From Castellaniella caeni NBRC 101664 (GTDB lineage: Bacteria > Pseudomonadota > Gammaproteobacteria > Burkholderiales > Burkholderiaceae_B), in the NCBI RefSeq assembly GCF_001592225.1, contig NZ_BCWN01000002.1:171393-235392 (forward strand): DNA of 64,000 nt, read 5' to 3'. A model generated the notes under the pieces. That model searched no databases and was not told where the DNA came from. It was given only the letters and a program-made list of their open reading frames with translations. The translations under genes were made by a program, and so were the position numbers. Each line of letters starts with the position of its first letter. Within the stretch, counting starts at the first letter, position 1. Shown here in pieces: positions 8,152 through 19,562 of the stretch.

Positions 8152-9408
8152 TTACCGGGAGTAGATATAATCGCGCCGCCACGGATAGGCCTGATCGGGC
8201 GGGTAGTCCAGCTCGTCGGAACGCCCCGCGGGCTGGGGCTGCGCGAGAATCTGATGCAGGGCGATCCAGCCGTGTTCGAAGCCCATGGCGCAGCCTGCCA
8301 GATACATGCGGTAGGCCCGCAGAGAACGTTCGCCCTGCGGCGTATTGAGAATGGCGCGCGCCTCGGGCAGGCGGGCCTCGAGCGCATCGCTCCAGGCCCA
8401 CAGCGTGCGTGCGTAATGCGGGCGGATATTCTCGACGTCGAGGTCTTCGAGCCCGGCCTGGGCCATGGACTGCAGCACGTAGTGTACGTGCGAGAGTTCG
8501 CCGCCGGGGAAGATGAACTTCTCGATGAAGTCGCCCATGCCCGCGCCCAGTTCGGTGTTGCGGATGCCGCCCGCCGTAATGCCGTGATTCATGATGAGGC
8601 CGCCCGGTCGCACCAGGCGGCGCAGCTTGCTGAAGTAGCCCACCAACTGGGCGCGCCCCACGTGCTCGAACATGCCGACCGAGGAAATCTTGTCGTAGGG
8701 CCGCGACTCGTCGAGCTTGCGGTAGTCGAGCAGCTGCATGCGCACCCGCCCCCCCAGGCCTTTTTCTTCGATAAGCTGGTTGACGTAGGCATGCTGATTG
8801 TGCGAGAGCGTGATGCCGGTGACGTCGATGTCGTAGTGCTCGGCGGCCCACAGCATGAGCCCGCCCCAGCCGCCACCCACATCGAGAAGGCGTTCGCCCG
8901 ACTTGAGCGCCAGCTTGCGGCAGATGTGATCGAGCTTGGCTTCCTGGGCCTGGGCGACCGTCATGTCGGGCTCGCGGTAATAGGCGCAGGAATAGACCCG
9001 GCGGGGGTCGAGCCACAGGGCGTAGAACTCGTCGGACAGGTCGTAGTGGAATTCAATCTGGCGCGCGTCGCGATCAACCGAATGGCGCCACACCGATACC
9101 AGGCGCCGCGCCAGGCTGGTGAGCCAGCCCAATTGCGCGGCATCGACTGGCGAACCGGGCAGGATACCCGAGGCCAGGCGCATCAGGTCGCGCATCGAGC
9201 CATCGAAATTGAATTTGCCTTCGACGTAATCTTCGCCCAGAGCACCGACCTCGCCGCTGGCGAAATGGCTGAGCACCGAGGCATCCTGGATATCAAAATG
9301 CAGCTGCGCGTCGGTGGGGCCGATTCTTTCGCCCCCGGGCAGCTGCATTGATACGGGAATGGAGAGTGATCCGAGTTTGTTCTCAATGATGGATGCGATG
9401 GCAGTCAA
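8152..9408 (-). CDS. cfa: Cyclopropane-fatty-acyl-phospholipid synthase
   Basis: The 418-residue protein matches the CFA synthase family in length and motifs. A less conserved N-terminal lipid-binding domain comes first. A class I methyltransferase domain follows, with the SAM-binding glycine motif LLDVGGGWGG near residue 195 and the downstream motifs ITLSHNQ, VGMFEHVG and FIEKFIFPGGEL. It uses SAM to methylenate the double bond of unsaturated acyl chains in membrane phospholipids, a response to acid and stationary-phase stress. It stands alone on the minus strand and is divergent from the Bcr/CflA exporter, with 79 bp between starts. Confidence 0.95.
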   Translation of the reverse strand: MTAIASIIENKLGSLSIPVSMQLPGGERIGPTDAQLHFDIQDASVLSHFASGEVGALGEDYVEGKFNFDGSMRDLMRLASGILPGSPVDAAQLGWLTSLARRLVSVWRHSVDRDARQIEFHYDLSDEFYALWLDPRRVYSCAYYREPDMTVAQAQEAKLDHICRKLALKSGERLLDVGGGWGGLMLWAAEHYDIDVTGITLSHNQHAYVNQLIEEKGLGGRVRMQLLDYRKLDESRPYDKISSVGMFEHVGRAQLVGYFSKLRRLVRPGGLIMNHGITAGGIRNTELGAGMGDFIEKFIFPGGELSHVHYVLQSMAQAGLEDLDVENIRPHYARTLWAWSDALEARLPEARAILNTPQGERSLRAYRMYLAGCAMGFEHGWIALHQILAQPQPAGRSDELDYPPDQAYPWRRDYIYSR

Positions 9409-9487
9409 CAGAGCCTCCCTGAGTTCACGATAGACCTTGTTATAGTAGCGCCAATCTCCCCGTCTTCAAGCGCCATTTCCATTCTTC

Positions 9488-10699
9488 ATGCCTCGTAAAA
9501 TCCCCACCCTCATGCCCGCCTGGCTCGTCCTCATGGGCGCGCTCGCCGCCATGGGGCCGCTGGCCATCGACATGTACCTGCCCGCCTTCGGCGCCATGGC
9601 GCGCGACCTGCGGGTGCCCCAGGGGCTGGTCGAGCGCACGCTGGCCAGCTACCTGCTGGGGCTGGCCCTGGCGCAGCTGCTCTACGGCCCGCTGGCCGAC
9701 CGCTACGGGCGCAAGCCACCCCTGCTCGTGGGGCTGGCCCTCTTCGTGGTGGCCTCGCTCGGCTGCGCGCTCAGCACCAGCATCGACCAGCTGCTGTTGT
9801 GGCGCGTGGTGCAGGCCTTCGGCGGGGCCGCCGGCATGGTGGTGCCGCGCGCCGTCATCCGCGACCACCTCGATACGCAAGAGGCCGCCAAGGCGCTGTC
9901 GCTGCTCATGCTGGTGATGGGCGTCATGCCCATCCTCGCGCCGCTGCTGGGCGGCCAGGCGGTCACGCTGGGCACCTGGCGCACGGTGTTCTACCTGATG
10001 GTGCTGGCCGGCGTCGGCCTGTGGCTGGCCGTGGCCCTGCGCATGCGCGAATCGCTCGAACCCGCGCGCCGCACGCCACTGGCCGTGACCACCATCCTCG
10101 GCAACTTCCGCCTGCTGCTGGCGCACAAGGGCTTCATGGGCTACGCCCTGGCCGGGGGCCTGGGCTCGGCGGGCATGTTCGCCTACATTTCGGGCTCGCC
10201 CCAGGTCTTCATCAGCATCTACGGCATCGACCCGCGCTGGTTCGGCCTGCTGTTCGGCCTGAACGCCGCCTCGCTCATCCTGGCCGCGCAGCTGAGTGCC
10301 CGGCTGCTGAATCGCCACCGCCCCATCCGGCTGCTGGCGCGCGCGCAGGTGACGCTGGTGCTGATGACCGTCGGCGCCCTGCTGCTGACCTTGCTGGGCT
10401 GGATCAACCTGCCGCTGCTCATGCTGTGCCTCATGGGCTTCATGGCCAGCCAGGGCTTCGTCGGCCCCAATTCGGCCGCCCTGGCCCTGGCCGAACAAGG
10501 CCCGCGACTGGGCACCGCCTCGGCGCTGATGGGTTCGCTGCAGATGTTCTGCGGCGCCCTGGCCGGCTGGGCGGTCAGCCTGTGGCACACGGACACCCCG
10601 CTGCCGCTCACGGCGGTGCTGGCCGCCTGCGCCGTGTTATCGTGGCTGTCCAGCCGCGTGGGCATGGCCCACTCGGCCGCGAAGGCACAGGCCGCTTGA
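9488..10699 (+). CDS. Bcr/CflA family multidrug MFS transporter
   Basis: A 403-residue, 12-helix major facilitator. The opening (AMGPLAIDMYLPAF) is the hallmark of the Bcr/CflA drug:H+ antiporter-1 family. The loop 2-3 motif LADRYGRKPPLL and the motif C-like stretch near LLGGQAVTLGTWRTVFY are also present. Family members export drugs such as bicyclomycin, chloramphenicol or sulfonamides; the natural substrate here is unknown. The start is the ATG at 9488. The gene ends at 10699, and the likely rpmB promoter overlaps its stop. Confidence 0.88.
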   Translation: MPRKIPTLMPAWLVLMGALAAMGPLAIDMYLPAFGAMARDLRVPQGLVERTLASYLLGLALAQLLYGPLADRYGRKPPLLVGLALFVVASLGCALSTSIDQLLLWRVVQAFGGAAGMVVPRAVIRDHLDTQEAAKALSLLMLVMGVMPILAPLLGGQAVTLGTWRTVFYLMVLAGVGLWLAVALRMRESLEPARRTPLAVTTILGNFRLLLAHKGFMGYALAGGLGSAGMFAYISGSPQVFISIYGIDPRWFGLLFGLNAASLILAAQLSARLLNRHRPIRLLARAQVTLVLMTVGALLLTLLGWINLPLLMLCLMGFMASQGFVGPNSAALALAEQGPRLGTASALMGSLQMFCGALAGWAVSLWHTDTPLPLTAVLAACAVLSWLSSRVGMAHSAAKAQAA

Positions 10700-10725
10700 T
10701 CTGCCTGGGCTTTTCAGTATAGAAT
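10696..10725 (+). promoter_or_regulatory. Sigma-70 promoter of rpmB-rpmG
   Basis: A -35-like TTGATC (10696-10701) and a -10-like TAGAAT (10720-10725) are separated by 18 bp. An overlapping TATAGA at 10718 gives 16 bp. It overlaps the stop codon of the upstream transporter and lies ~40 bp before the rpmB start. Confidence 0.6.
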
Positions 10726-10763
10726 CTTAGGCTTTCCTGATACAGACACACAGAGGTGAGACC

Positions 10764-11000
10764 ATGGCACGCGTATGCCAAGTAACCGGCAAAGGCCCAA
10801 TGGTGGGCAACAACGTCTCGCACGCGAACAACAAAACCAAGCGTCGTTTCCTGCCCAACCTGCAATCGCGCCGGTTCTGGGTTGAATCCGAAAACCGCTG
10901 GGTGCGTCTTCGCGTGTCCACGAAAGCCCTGCGCACCATCGACAAGAACGGCATCGATTCCGTCCTGGCCGACCTGCGTGCCCGCGGCGAACTGGCCTGA
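10764..11000 (+). CDS. rpmB: 50S ribosomal protein L28
   Basis: The 78-residue protein begins [20 protein letters not shown] and matches bacterial L28 in length and sequence throughout ([17 protein letters not shown]). It is a small basic component of the large ribosomal subunit. It has its own promoter about 40 bp upstream and is followed 19 bp later by rpmG, the standard rpmBG pair. A good Shine-Dalgarno (AGAGGTGAG) precedes the ATG. Confidence 0.97.
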   Translation: MARVCQVTGKGPMVGNNVSHANNKTKRRFLPNLQSRRFWVESENRWVRLRVSTKALRTIDKNGIDSVLADLRARGELA

Positions 11001-11019
11001 TCGGCCCTAGGAGCACATC

Positions 11020-11187
11020 ATGGCAAAAGGTATCCGCGAGAAAATCAAGCTCGAATCCACGGCTGGTACGGGTCACTTCTACACGACCACCAAAAACAAA
11101 CGCAACATGCCCGAGAAGATGCTGATCAAGAAGTTCGATCCGGTCGCCCGCAAGCACGTTGACTACAAAGAAACCAAGCTGAAGTAA
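11020..11187 (+). CDS. rpmG: 50S ribosomal protein L33
   Basis: A 55-residue gene starting ATG at 11020, with TAGGAG as ribosome-binding site. The translation starts [20 protein letters not shown] and ends [11 protein letters not shown]. It is the zinc-free form of L33, lacking the CxxC cysteines. L33 lies near the ribosomal E site. It is the second gene of the rpmBG operon, and an intrinsic terminator follows at 11226. Confidence 0.97.
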   Translation: MAKGIREKIKLESTAGTGHFYTTTKNKRNMPEKMLIKKFDPVARKHVDYKETKLK

Positions 11188-11225
11188 TCCGGGGTGCCTC
11201 TCCCGGCCGTCTCACCGGTTTCTTG

Positions 11226-11253
11226 AAATCCCCGCCCCCGAGCGGGGATTTTT
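11226..11253 (+). terminator. Rho-independent terminator after rpmG
   Basis: Stem AAATCCCCGC / GCGGGGATTT around a 6-bp loop, followed by more T. It ends the rpmBG transcript about 40 bp after the stop. Confidence 0.9.
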
Positions 11254-11350
11254 CATGTGGGCGGCCCGCACCGCATGCTCATGCGCCCGCCCAGGCCGCA
11301 AGAACAGCCGCCTTCGGCCCGGCGTTTCTTAATCGCCCGCCATTGCATCC

Positions 11351-11356
11351 TATAAT
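11351..11356 (+). promoter_or_regulatory. -10 element of the leuS promoter
   Basis: A perfect TATAAT sits 42 bp before the leuS ATG. No good -35 is seen at 16-18 bp; the nearest is the weak TTTCTT at 11325. The 210-bp gap between rpmG and leuS otherwise holds only the rpmG terminator. I see no leucine-rich leader peptide or T-box. Confidence 0.6.
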
Positions 11357-11397
11357 GTCTGGCTTGGCACACATCCATCAATTACCCAGACAGATCC

Positions 11398-14045
<2,648 letters not shown>

Positions 14046-14049
<4 letters not shown>

Positions 14050-14678
14050 TTGCGATGGCCTTTGCCCAAGCCCTTGCCCACCGCGCCCGCCTCGGGCTGG
14101 CCCTGGCCTGCCTGCTGGCGCTGGGCGCCTGCGGCTTCCACCTGAAGGGGGCCACCCCGCTGCCCTTCCACAGCATCTACACCAACATCGACCTCGACTC
14201 CGAGTTCGGCGCCCGTCTCAAGCGCACCGTGCTGGCCAACTCGCCCGACACGCGCTTTACGCAGCAGCGCCAGCAGGCCGACGTCTACCTGCACCAGATT
14301 TCCGAAGACCAGAACCTGCGCCAGCTGTCCATCGACGCCGAGGGCCGGGTCGAAGAATACGAACTCGACCTCAACTTCAGCTTCGAGCTGCTCGACAAGC
14401 AGGGGCACCTGCTGCTGGCGCCCACCACGTTGCGCAGCGTGCGCGAGCTGCCCTACAACGACCGCATCGTGCAGGCCAAGGAAAGCGAAATCACACGCAC
14501 CTTCAAAGACATGCGCAACAGCATGATCGACCAGATCCTGCGCCGCATGAGCGCGCCCGACGTGCAGGCGGCCTACCGCAACGCGGACGAACGCCCGCTG
14601 GTGCAAATCCCCAGCGACGCCATCCGGCGCTCGGGCCAGCGCGATACACCCGCCGCACCAGGCACCCGGCCCTACTGA
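14046..14678 (+). CDS. lptE: LPS-assembly lipoprotein LptE
   Basis: A 210-residue lipoprotein with a type II signal peptide: a hydrophobic stretch ([16 protein letters not shown]) ending in the lipobox LGAC, so Cys ~29 would be lipidated. The next residues, GFHLKG, are the family hallmark. LptE plugs the LptD barrel in the outer membrane and helps place LPS on the surface. The ATG at 14046 overlaps the leuS stop; an in-frame ATG at 14055 is an alternative. The position between leuS and holA is the conserved proteobacterial arrangement. The last ~35 residues are Arg/Pro-rich and likely disordered. Confidence 0.93.
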
Positions 14679-14681
14679 GCC

Positions 14682-15731
14682 ATGGTCGCACGCGCTCCAG
14701 ACGCCGATCAGCTCATTGCTCAGTTCGCGTCCGGGCGCGAGCTGCCCCCCTGCACAGTGCTGGCGGGCGACGAAATCCTGCTCGTCACCGAAGTGGCCGA
14801 TGCCTGGCGCGCCGCCGCCACGCGCCAGGGCTGCGGCGAACGCAGCCACCTGGTGATGGATGCCCGCAGCGACTGGTCAGTCGCCTTGGCGACGGCGCGC
14901 AACACCTCGCTCTTTGGCGATCTGCGCATGCTGGAGATCAGCCTGCCCACGGGCAAGCCCGGCAAGGCCGGGGCCGAGGCCCTGCAGGCGCTGGCCACCA
15001 TGAGCGCCGACGGCTCGGTGCCCGACGTGCGCATCCTCATCCGCCTGCCCCTGCTCGACCGGGCCACCCAGCAGACCAAGTGGGCCCAGGCGCTCAGAAG
15101 CCACACCGTCTGGCTGGACGTGCCCACCATCGCGCGCACGGCACTGCCCGCCTGGGTGGCGGGGCGCCTGGCGCGCCAGCAGCACCAGGCCGACGCCGAA
15201 ACCCTGGCCTGGCTGTGCGAGAAGGTCGAAGGCAATCTGCTGGCGGCCCACCAGGAAATCCAGAAGCTCGCCCTGCTCTACCCGGCGGGCGCCTTGTCGC
15301 TCGAACAAATGCAGGCGGCCGTGCTCAACGTGGCCCGCTACAATCTCTACGACCTGCGCGACGCCATGCTGGCGGGCCAGGCCAGCCGGGCACTCACGGT
15401 GCTGGCCGGCTTGCGGGCCGAGGGCGAGAACCTGGTGCTGGTGCTCTGGGCCGTGGGCGAAGAAGTGCGCGTGCTCGCACGCCTGAGCCAGGCCGGGGCC
15501 GGGCTCGACACCGCCTTGCGCGCGCAGCGCGTCTTTGGCGCACGCGAACGGCTCGTGCGCCAGGCCCTGCAGCGCGTCCCGGCGCGCGCCTGGGCGCCAG
15601 CCCTGCGCCACGCCTTCGAGATCGACTGCCTCATCAAAGGCATCCCGACCGATGGTCGGCTGCAAGACCCCTGGGACGAGCTCGCCCGGCTCGTGCTGCG
15701 CATCGCCGTCGCGGGCAGCCGCCGTCCCTGA
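14682..15731 (+). CDS. holA: DNA polymerase III subunit delta
   Basis: A 349-residue protein with the HolA pattern: an N-terminal Rossmann-like region containing the core [15 protein letters not shown], then [27 protein letters not shown] and the C-terminal LKQ-like helical collar ([21 protein letters not shown]). Delta opens the beta sliding clamp as part of the clamp loader. The start lies 3 bp after lptE. It is followed by proA after 22 bp. Confidence 0.95.
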   Translation: MVARAPDADQLIAQFASGRELPPCTVLAGDEILLVTEVADAWRAAATRQGCGERSHLVMDARSDWSVALATARNTSLFGDLRMLEISLPTGKPGKAGAEALQALATMSADGSVPDVRILIRLPLLDRATQQTKWAQALRSHTVWLDVPTIARTALPAWVAGRLARQQHQADAETLAWLCEKVEGNLLAAHQEIQKLALLYPAGALSLEQMQAAVLNVARYNLYDLRDAMLAGQASRALTVLAGLRAEGENLVLVLWAVGEEVRVLARLSQAGAGLDTALRAQRVFGARERLVRQALQRVPARAWAPALRHAFEIDCLIKGIPTDGRLQDPWDELARLVLRIAVAGSRRP

Positions 15732-15753
15732 CCCTTTCACCCCCAGGCTTGCC

Positions 15754-17022
15754 ATGACATCCTCCGCTACTGTTTCCACCCCCCTGCAGACCCTGGGCCG
15801 CCAGGCCCGCCAGGCCGCGCGCCAGATGCGGGTGGCCTCGGGCCAGGCCAAGTCCGCCGCCCTGCTGGCCATGGCCGACGCGCTGCGCGCGCAGCGCGCC
15901 TGGCTGCAGGCCGAAAACGACCGCGACTTGCAGGCAGCGGCGCAAAACGGTCTCGCAGCGCCACTGATGGATCGCCTGCGCCTGTCCGACAAGGCGCTGG
16001 ACACCATGGCCGCGGGCCTGGCCCAGATCGCCGCCATGCCGGATCCCATCGGCGGCCTGAGCGAGACCACGGTGCGGCCCAACGGCATGCGGGTGGCGCG
16101 CATGCGGGTGCCGTTGGGGGTCATTGGCATCATCTACGAATCCCGCCCCAACGTGACGATCGACGCGGCGGCGCTGTGCCTGAAATCGGGCAACGCCACC
16201 ATTTTGCGCGGCGGCAGCGAAGCCTTTCATTCCAACCAGGCCCTGGGCACCATCATCCAGGCAGGCCTGAAAGCCGCCGGGTTGCCGCCAGCAGCCGTCC
16301 AGGTGGTGGACACCACCGACCGCGCCGCCGTGGGCGAGATGGTGACGCTCACCGACTACATCGACGTCATCATCCCACGCGGCGGCAAGGGGCTCATCCA
16401 GCGGCTCTCGCGCGAGGCCCGCGTACCGCTCATCAAGCACCTGGAAGGCAACTGCCACATCTACGTCGATCGGGCGGCGCAGCTGGATCAGGCCACCGAG
16501 ATCGTCATCAACGCCAAGACCTACCGCTGCGGCATCTGCGGCGCCATGGAAACCTTGTTGGTGCACCAGGACGTGGCGGCCCAGTGGCTGCCGGTGGTGG
16601 GCCAACGCCTGGCCGCGCTAGGGGTCGAACTGCGCGCCTGCCCGCGCGCCACGGCGCTGTTGCCCGGCGCCGTGCCCGCCACCGACGCAGACTGGGCGAC
16701 CGAATTCCTGGCGCCCATCCTGGCCGTCCGGGTGGTCGATTCCATCGACCAGGCCATGGATCACATCGCCCGCTACAGCTCCGAGCACACCGAATCCATC
16801 CTCACGCAAGACCTGGCCGCCGCCCAGCGCTTCCAGCGCGAGGTGGATTCCAGCTCGGTCTACGTCAACCTGCCCACCTGCTTTGCCGACGGCTTCGAAT
16901 ACGGCCTGGGTGCCGAGATCGGCATCTCCACCAACCGCCTGCACGCACGCGGCCCCGTGGGGCTCGAAGGCCTCACCATCCAGAAATGGGTGCTCACCGG
17001 CGAAGGCCAGCTGCGCGGCTGA
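15754..17022 (+). CDS. proA: Gamma-glutamyl phosphate reductase
   Basis: The 422-residue enzyme reduces gamma-glutamyl phosphate to glutamate semialdehyde with NADPH, the second step of proline synthesis. It shows the ALDH-like fold motifs [17 protein letters not shown] (about 119-135), [13 protein letters not shown] and the nucleotide/active-site region [16 protein letters not shown], in which Cys262 aligns with the catalytic cysteine. The start at 15754 (MTSSATV) gives the normal family length. The companion proB is not in the window. Confidence 0.97.
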   Translation: MTSSATVSTPLQTLGRQARQAARQMRVASGQAKSAALLAMADALRAQRAWLQAENDRDLQAAAQNGLAAPLMDRLRLSDKALDTMAAGLAQIAAMPDPIGGLSETTVRPNGMRVARMRVPLGVIGIIYESRPNVTIDAAALCLKSGNATILRGGSEAFHSNQALGTIIQAGLKAAGLPPAAVQVVDTTDRAAVGEMVTLTDYIDVIIPRGGKGLIQRLSREARVPLIKHLEGNCHIYVDRAAQLDQATEIVINAKTYRCGICGAMETLLVHQDVAAQWLPVVGQRLAALGVELRACPRATALLPGAVPATDADWATEFLAPILAVRVVDSIDQAMDHIARYSSEHTESILTQDLAAAQRFQREVDSSSVYVNLPTCFADGFEYGLGAEIGISTNRLHARGPVGLEGLTIQKWVLTGEGQLRG

Positions 17023-17061
17023 CATCCCGAGTACATCAACCAGGTAAACGGAACACCAGCC

Positions 17062-17478
17062 ATGCTGTGGGTCAAGACCTTTCATATCCTCTTCGTGGTG
17101 TCGTGGTTTGCCGGGCTGTTTTATCTGCCCCGCATCTACGTCAACCTGGCGCAGACACAAGACGCGGCCACTCGGGCCACGCTGCTGGGCATGGCGCACC
17201 GCCTGTACCGCTTCATGACGCCGCTGGGCGTGCTGGCGCTGGTCTTTGGCCTGGTGCTGTGGCTGGGCTACGGCGTTGGCGCAGGCCAGGGCTGGCTGCA
17301 CGCCAAGCTGCTGTTCGTCCTGGCGCTCGCCCTCTTTCACCTGGCTTGCCGTCAGCACCTGCGCACGTTCACGGCGGACACCAATCACCACACGCACCGC
17401 TACTTCCGCTGGTTCAACGAGATCCCGGTGCTGCTGCTGTTGATCATCCTGATCCTGGTGGTCGTCAAACCTTTCTGA
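17062..17478 (+). CDS. HemJ/CopD-like membrane protein
   Basis: A 138-residue membrane protein with four hydrophobic segments. The N-terminus (LWVKTFHILFVVSWFAGLFYLPRIYV) matches the UPF0093/HemJ family closely, with the conserved His in the first helix. HemJ is the oxygen-independent protoporphyrinogen IX oxidase of many Gram-negatives; the same entries are often labelled CopD family. A conserved Lys lies in GWLHAKLLFVLAL. If it is HemJ it performs the penultimate step of haem synthesis at the inner membrane. It starts 39 bp after proA and is 4 bp before the rlmL-like gene. Confidence 0.75.
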   Translation: MLWVKTFHILFVVSWFAGLFYLPRIYVNLAQTQDAATRATLLGMAHRLYRFMTPLGVLALVFGLVLWLGYGVGAGQGWLHAKLLFVLALALFHLACRQHLRTFTADTNHHTHRYFRWFNEIPVLLLLIILILVVVKPF

Positions 17479-17482
17479 ATCC

Positions 17483-19072
17483 ATGACCGATACCCCTGCC
17501 CGCAAGACGCTGAGCCTGAAGAAAAAAACCGCCAGCGCAGCCCCCGCCGCCGCTCGCGAAGGCGAGCCGCGCAAGCGCTCGGGCGCGCGCGCCCGGGCCG
17601 CCGCCCTGAACGAACGGGCGCAGACCGCCCGCGGCGAAGAAACCGAGACGGCCCCAAAGCCGCGCACAGCGCGCCCGGAACACCCCGGCGGCGCGCGGTT
17701 CGAGCGCGCCGAACGCCCCCGCGCCCGCGACGAACGCCCCCGCGCGGCACGCGGCGGCGACCGCACAGATCGGCCAGCCAGGCGCGGCCCAACGAGCGAG
17801 CGGCATGACGGCGCGGCGCGGCGCACGCCCCGCCACATGGACACCACGCCGGCCCGCGAGCCCGGCGAAGCGTCGGAACATCCGCGCATCGAACACCGCG
17901 CGCGCGCGCCGCGTCGGCCGCGCATTGCCGAAACCTTTCACGTCTTCGCCCCCTGCCCGCACGGGCTGGAAGAAGCCCTGTCGCTCGAACTGGACGCCCT
18001 GGGCTACGAGGGCGTGGCCGCGGGCCGGGCGGGCTGCCACTTCCAGGCCGACTGGACGGGCGTGCTGCGCGCCAACCTGTATTCGCGGCTGGCCACCCGC
18101 ATCCTGGTGCGCGTGGCGCAGGCCCCGGTGCACACCGAAGACGACATCCTGGAACTCGCCCGCCAGACCGAATGGGAACGCTGGTTTGGCCCCGAGCACT
18201 CGCTACGCGTGGACACCTCGGCCATCCACAGCCCCATGCAAAGCCTGCAATACTGCAACCTGCGCGCCAAGGACGGCATCTGCGACCGCCTGCGCGAGCG
18301 CGAGGGCGCGCGCCCCAGCATCGACACCGTGCGGCCCGACGCCCGCGTGCACCTGTTCCTGGACGAGCGCCGGGCCACCCTCTACCTGGACGTCTCGGGC
18401 GAGTCGCTCTTCAAGCGCGGCTGGCGGCTGGACAAGGGCGAAGCCCCCCTGCGCGAGAACCTGGCCGCCGGCCTGCTGGCGCTGTCGGGCTGGGCTCCCG
18501 ACGCCCCGCTGCTCGACCCGTTCTGCGGCAGCGGCACTATCCTCATCGAGGCCGCCTGGATCGCCCTGGGCGTGCCGCCCGGCATCTGGCGCCCCTTCGG
18601 CTTCGAGCGTCTGCGCCCGCACGATGCGCGCCTCTGGCGCGACCTGAAGGACGACGCGCGCAGCCACATCCTGCCGCGTCTGGAGCAGCCGCTGGTGGGC
18701 AGCGACCTGCAAGCCGGCGTCATCGAGGCCGCTCGCGCCAACGCCGAGCGCGCGCACCTGAGCCCGGATACCATCCACTTCGAGACCTGCGACGTGCGCC
18801 AGATGCCGCCGCCAGCCGAGACGGGCTGGATCGTGACCAACCCGCCTTACGGCGAGCGCCTGAGCGAAAGCGAGGCCAGCCTGTGGCCGGAATGGGCCAG
18901 CCAGCTGAAACGGCACTTCGGCGGCTGGCAGCTGAACATCATCACCAGCGATCTCGATCTGCCCAAACAGCTGCGCCTGAAGGCCAAGCGCCGCCATCCC
19001 CTGCACAACGGCGCCCTCGACTGCCGCCTGTTCCAGTTCGAGCTGGTGTCGGCCAGCTACCGGGGGCAATAG
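17483..19072 (+). CDS. rlmL: THUMP-domain 23S rRNA methyltransferase (RlmL-like)
   Basis: A 529-residue protein. The first ~150 residues are a low-complexity tail rich in Arg, Ala, Glu and Pro, with no similarity I recognise. Ordered sequence starts near ETFHVFAPCPHGLEEAL, a ferredoxin-like and THUMP RNA-binding region. A SAM-dependent methyltransferase follows, with the LLDPFCGSGTI motif and the catalytic NPPYGERL. It resembles the RlmL half of E. coli RlmKL, which makes m2G2445 in 23S rRNA; the RlmK half is absent. The exact target is inferred. It ends the leuS-to-rlmL run of closely spaced genes. Confidence 0.85.
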   Translation: MTDTPARKTLSLKKKTASAAPAAAREGEPRKRSGARARAAALNERAQTARGEETETAPKPRTARPEHPGGARFERAERPRARDERPRAARGGDRTDRPARRGPTSERHDGAARRTPRHMDTTPAREPGEASEHPRIEHRARAPRRPRIAETFHVFAPCPHGLEEALSLELDALGYEGVAAGRAGCHFQADWTGVLRANLYSRLATRILVRVAQAPVHTEDDILELARQTEWERWFGPEHSLRVDTSAIHSPMQSLQYCNLRAKDGICDRLREREGARPSIDTVRPDARVHLFLDERRATLYLDVSGESLFKRGWRLDKGEAPLRENLAAGLLALSGWAPDAPLLDPFCGSGTILIEAAWIALGVPPGIWRPFGFERLRPHDARLWRDLKDDARSHILPRLEQPLVGSDLQAGVIEAARANAERAHLSPDTIHFETCDVRQMPPPAETGWIVTNPPYGERLSESEASLWPEWASQLKRHFGGWQLNIITSDLDLPKQLRLKAKRRHPLHNGALDCRLFQFELVSASYRGQ

Positions 19073-19110
19073 GGTTTTCGCCACACTTTGCTGCAACGCA
19101 CACAAGCCGC

Positions 19111-19140
19111 TTGCTTTCAGACTAGGGAAAACCCTATAAT
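19111..19140 (+). promoter_or_regulatory. Promoter of the 62-aa gene
   Basis: TTGCTT (19111-19116) and a perfect TATAAT (19135-19140) are 18 bp apart, about 50 bp before the gene start. The -10 lies inside the palindrome described in the next entry. Confidence 0.7.
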
Positions 19141-19151
19141 AGGGTTAACCC
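19124..19151. promoter_or_regulatory. Nested palindromes over the -10 (putative operator)
   Basis: A perfect 17-bp inverted repeat, AACCCTAT-A-ATAGGGTT (19130-19146), is centred on the -10 hexamer. It shares its right arm with a second perfect palindrome GGGTTAACCC (19142-19151), and the AGGG-AAAA-CCCT block (19124-19135) adds a third on the left. The units AGGG and CCCT alternate across 28 bp, as expected for a repressor with several half-sites. A small RNA hairpin GAGCG-AAA-CGCTC follows in the leader. Confidence 0.6.
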
Positions 19152-19187
19152 GAGCGAAACGCTCATTTTCAAGCAAAGAGGCTTGCC

Positions 19188-19376
19188 ATGAAAGCGCTGC
19201 ACAATTCCGATATCCGTCTGACCGACTCCCTGGAACGCCAACTGTTGGCCGAAGCCATCGAGGCGCAGCAGGAATACGCATTGGATCGCGCTTTGAAGCA
19301 ACTGTTCCAGAAACTCGCCAGCTTCTTCAAAGCCCCTGAATCCCGCGTGCACCACACGGTGCGCACCGCGCACTGA
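19188..19376 (+). CDS. Small protein of unknown function (62 aa)
   Basis: A 62-residue protein (MKALHNSDIRLTDSLERQLL...) that I do not recognise. It is predicted to be mostly alpha-helical: an amphipathic stretch with many Leu, Ala, Gln and Glu (about residues 12-47) and a short polar tail ending HHTVRTAH. It has no signal peptide, membrane segment or cysteine. Evidence that it is real: a good promoter, a Shine-Dalgarno-like AAGAGG 8 bp upstream of the ATG, and a strong terminator 28 bp after the stop. These make it an isolated, self-contained transcription unit. The palindromic promoter suggests tight control. Confidence 0.7.
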   Translation: MKALHNSDIRLTDSLERQLLAEAIEAQQEYALDRALKQLFQKLASFFKAPESRVHHTVRTAH

Positions 19377-19403
19377 TCGCCCAGACCGATTCGGGTTCAG
19401 CAC

Positions 19404-19438
19404 AAAGCCGTCCTGTTCGATCAGGGCGGCTTTTGTTT
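19404..19438 (+). terminator. Rho-independent terminator after the 62-aa gene
   Basis: A 12-bp stem (AAAGCCGTCCTG / CAGGGCGGCTTT, with one G-T wobble) around a 6-bp loop, followed by TGTTTTG. Confidence 0.85.
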
Positions 19439-19562
19439 TGCCCGCTTGCCGCCGGGTCGGCCCACCGCAGGTCAGCCTGTCGCGCCGCGCGCAGGCAGGC
19501 CCTGACCGCGCGTTCTGGCGCGCGCATGGGATAATGTGGGGTTTGCCACACTTGCGCCTTCC

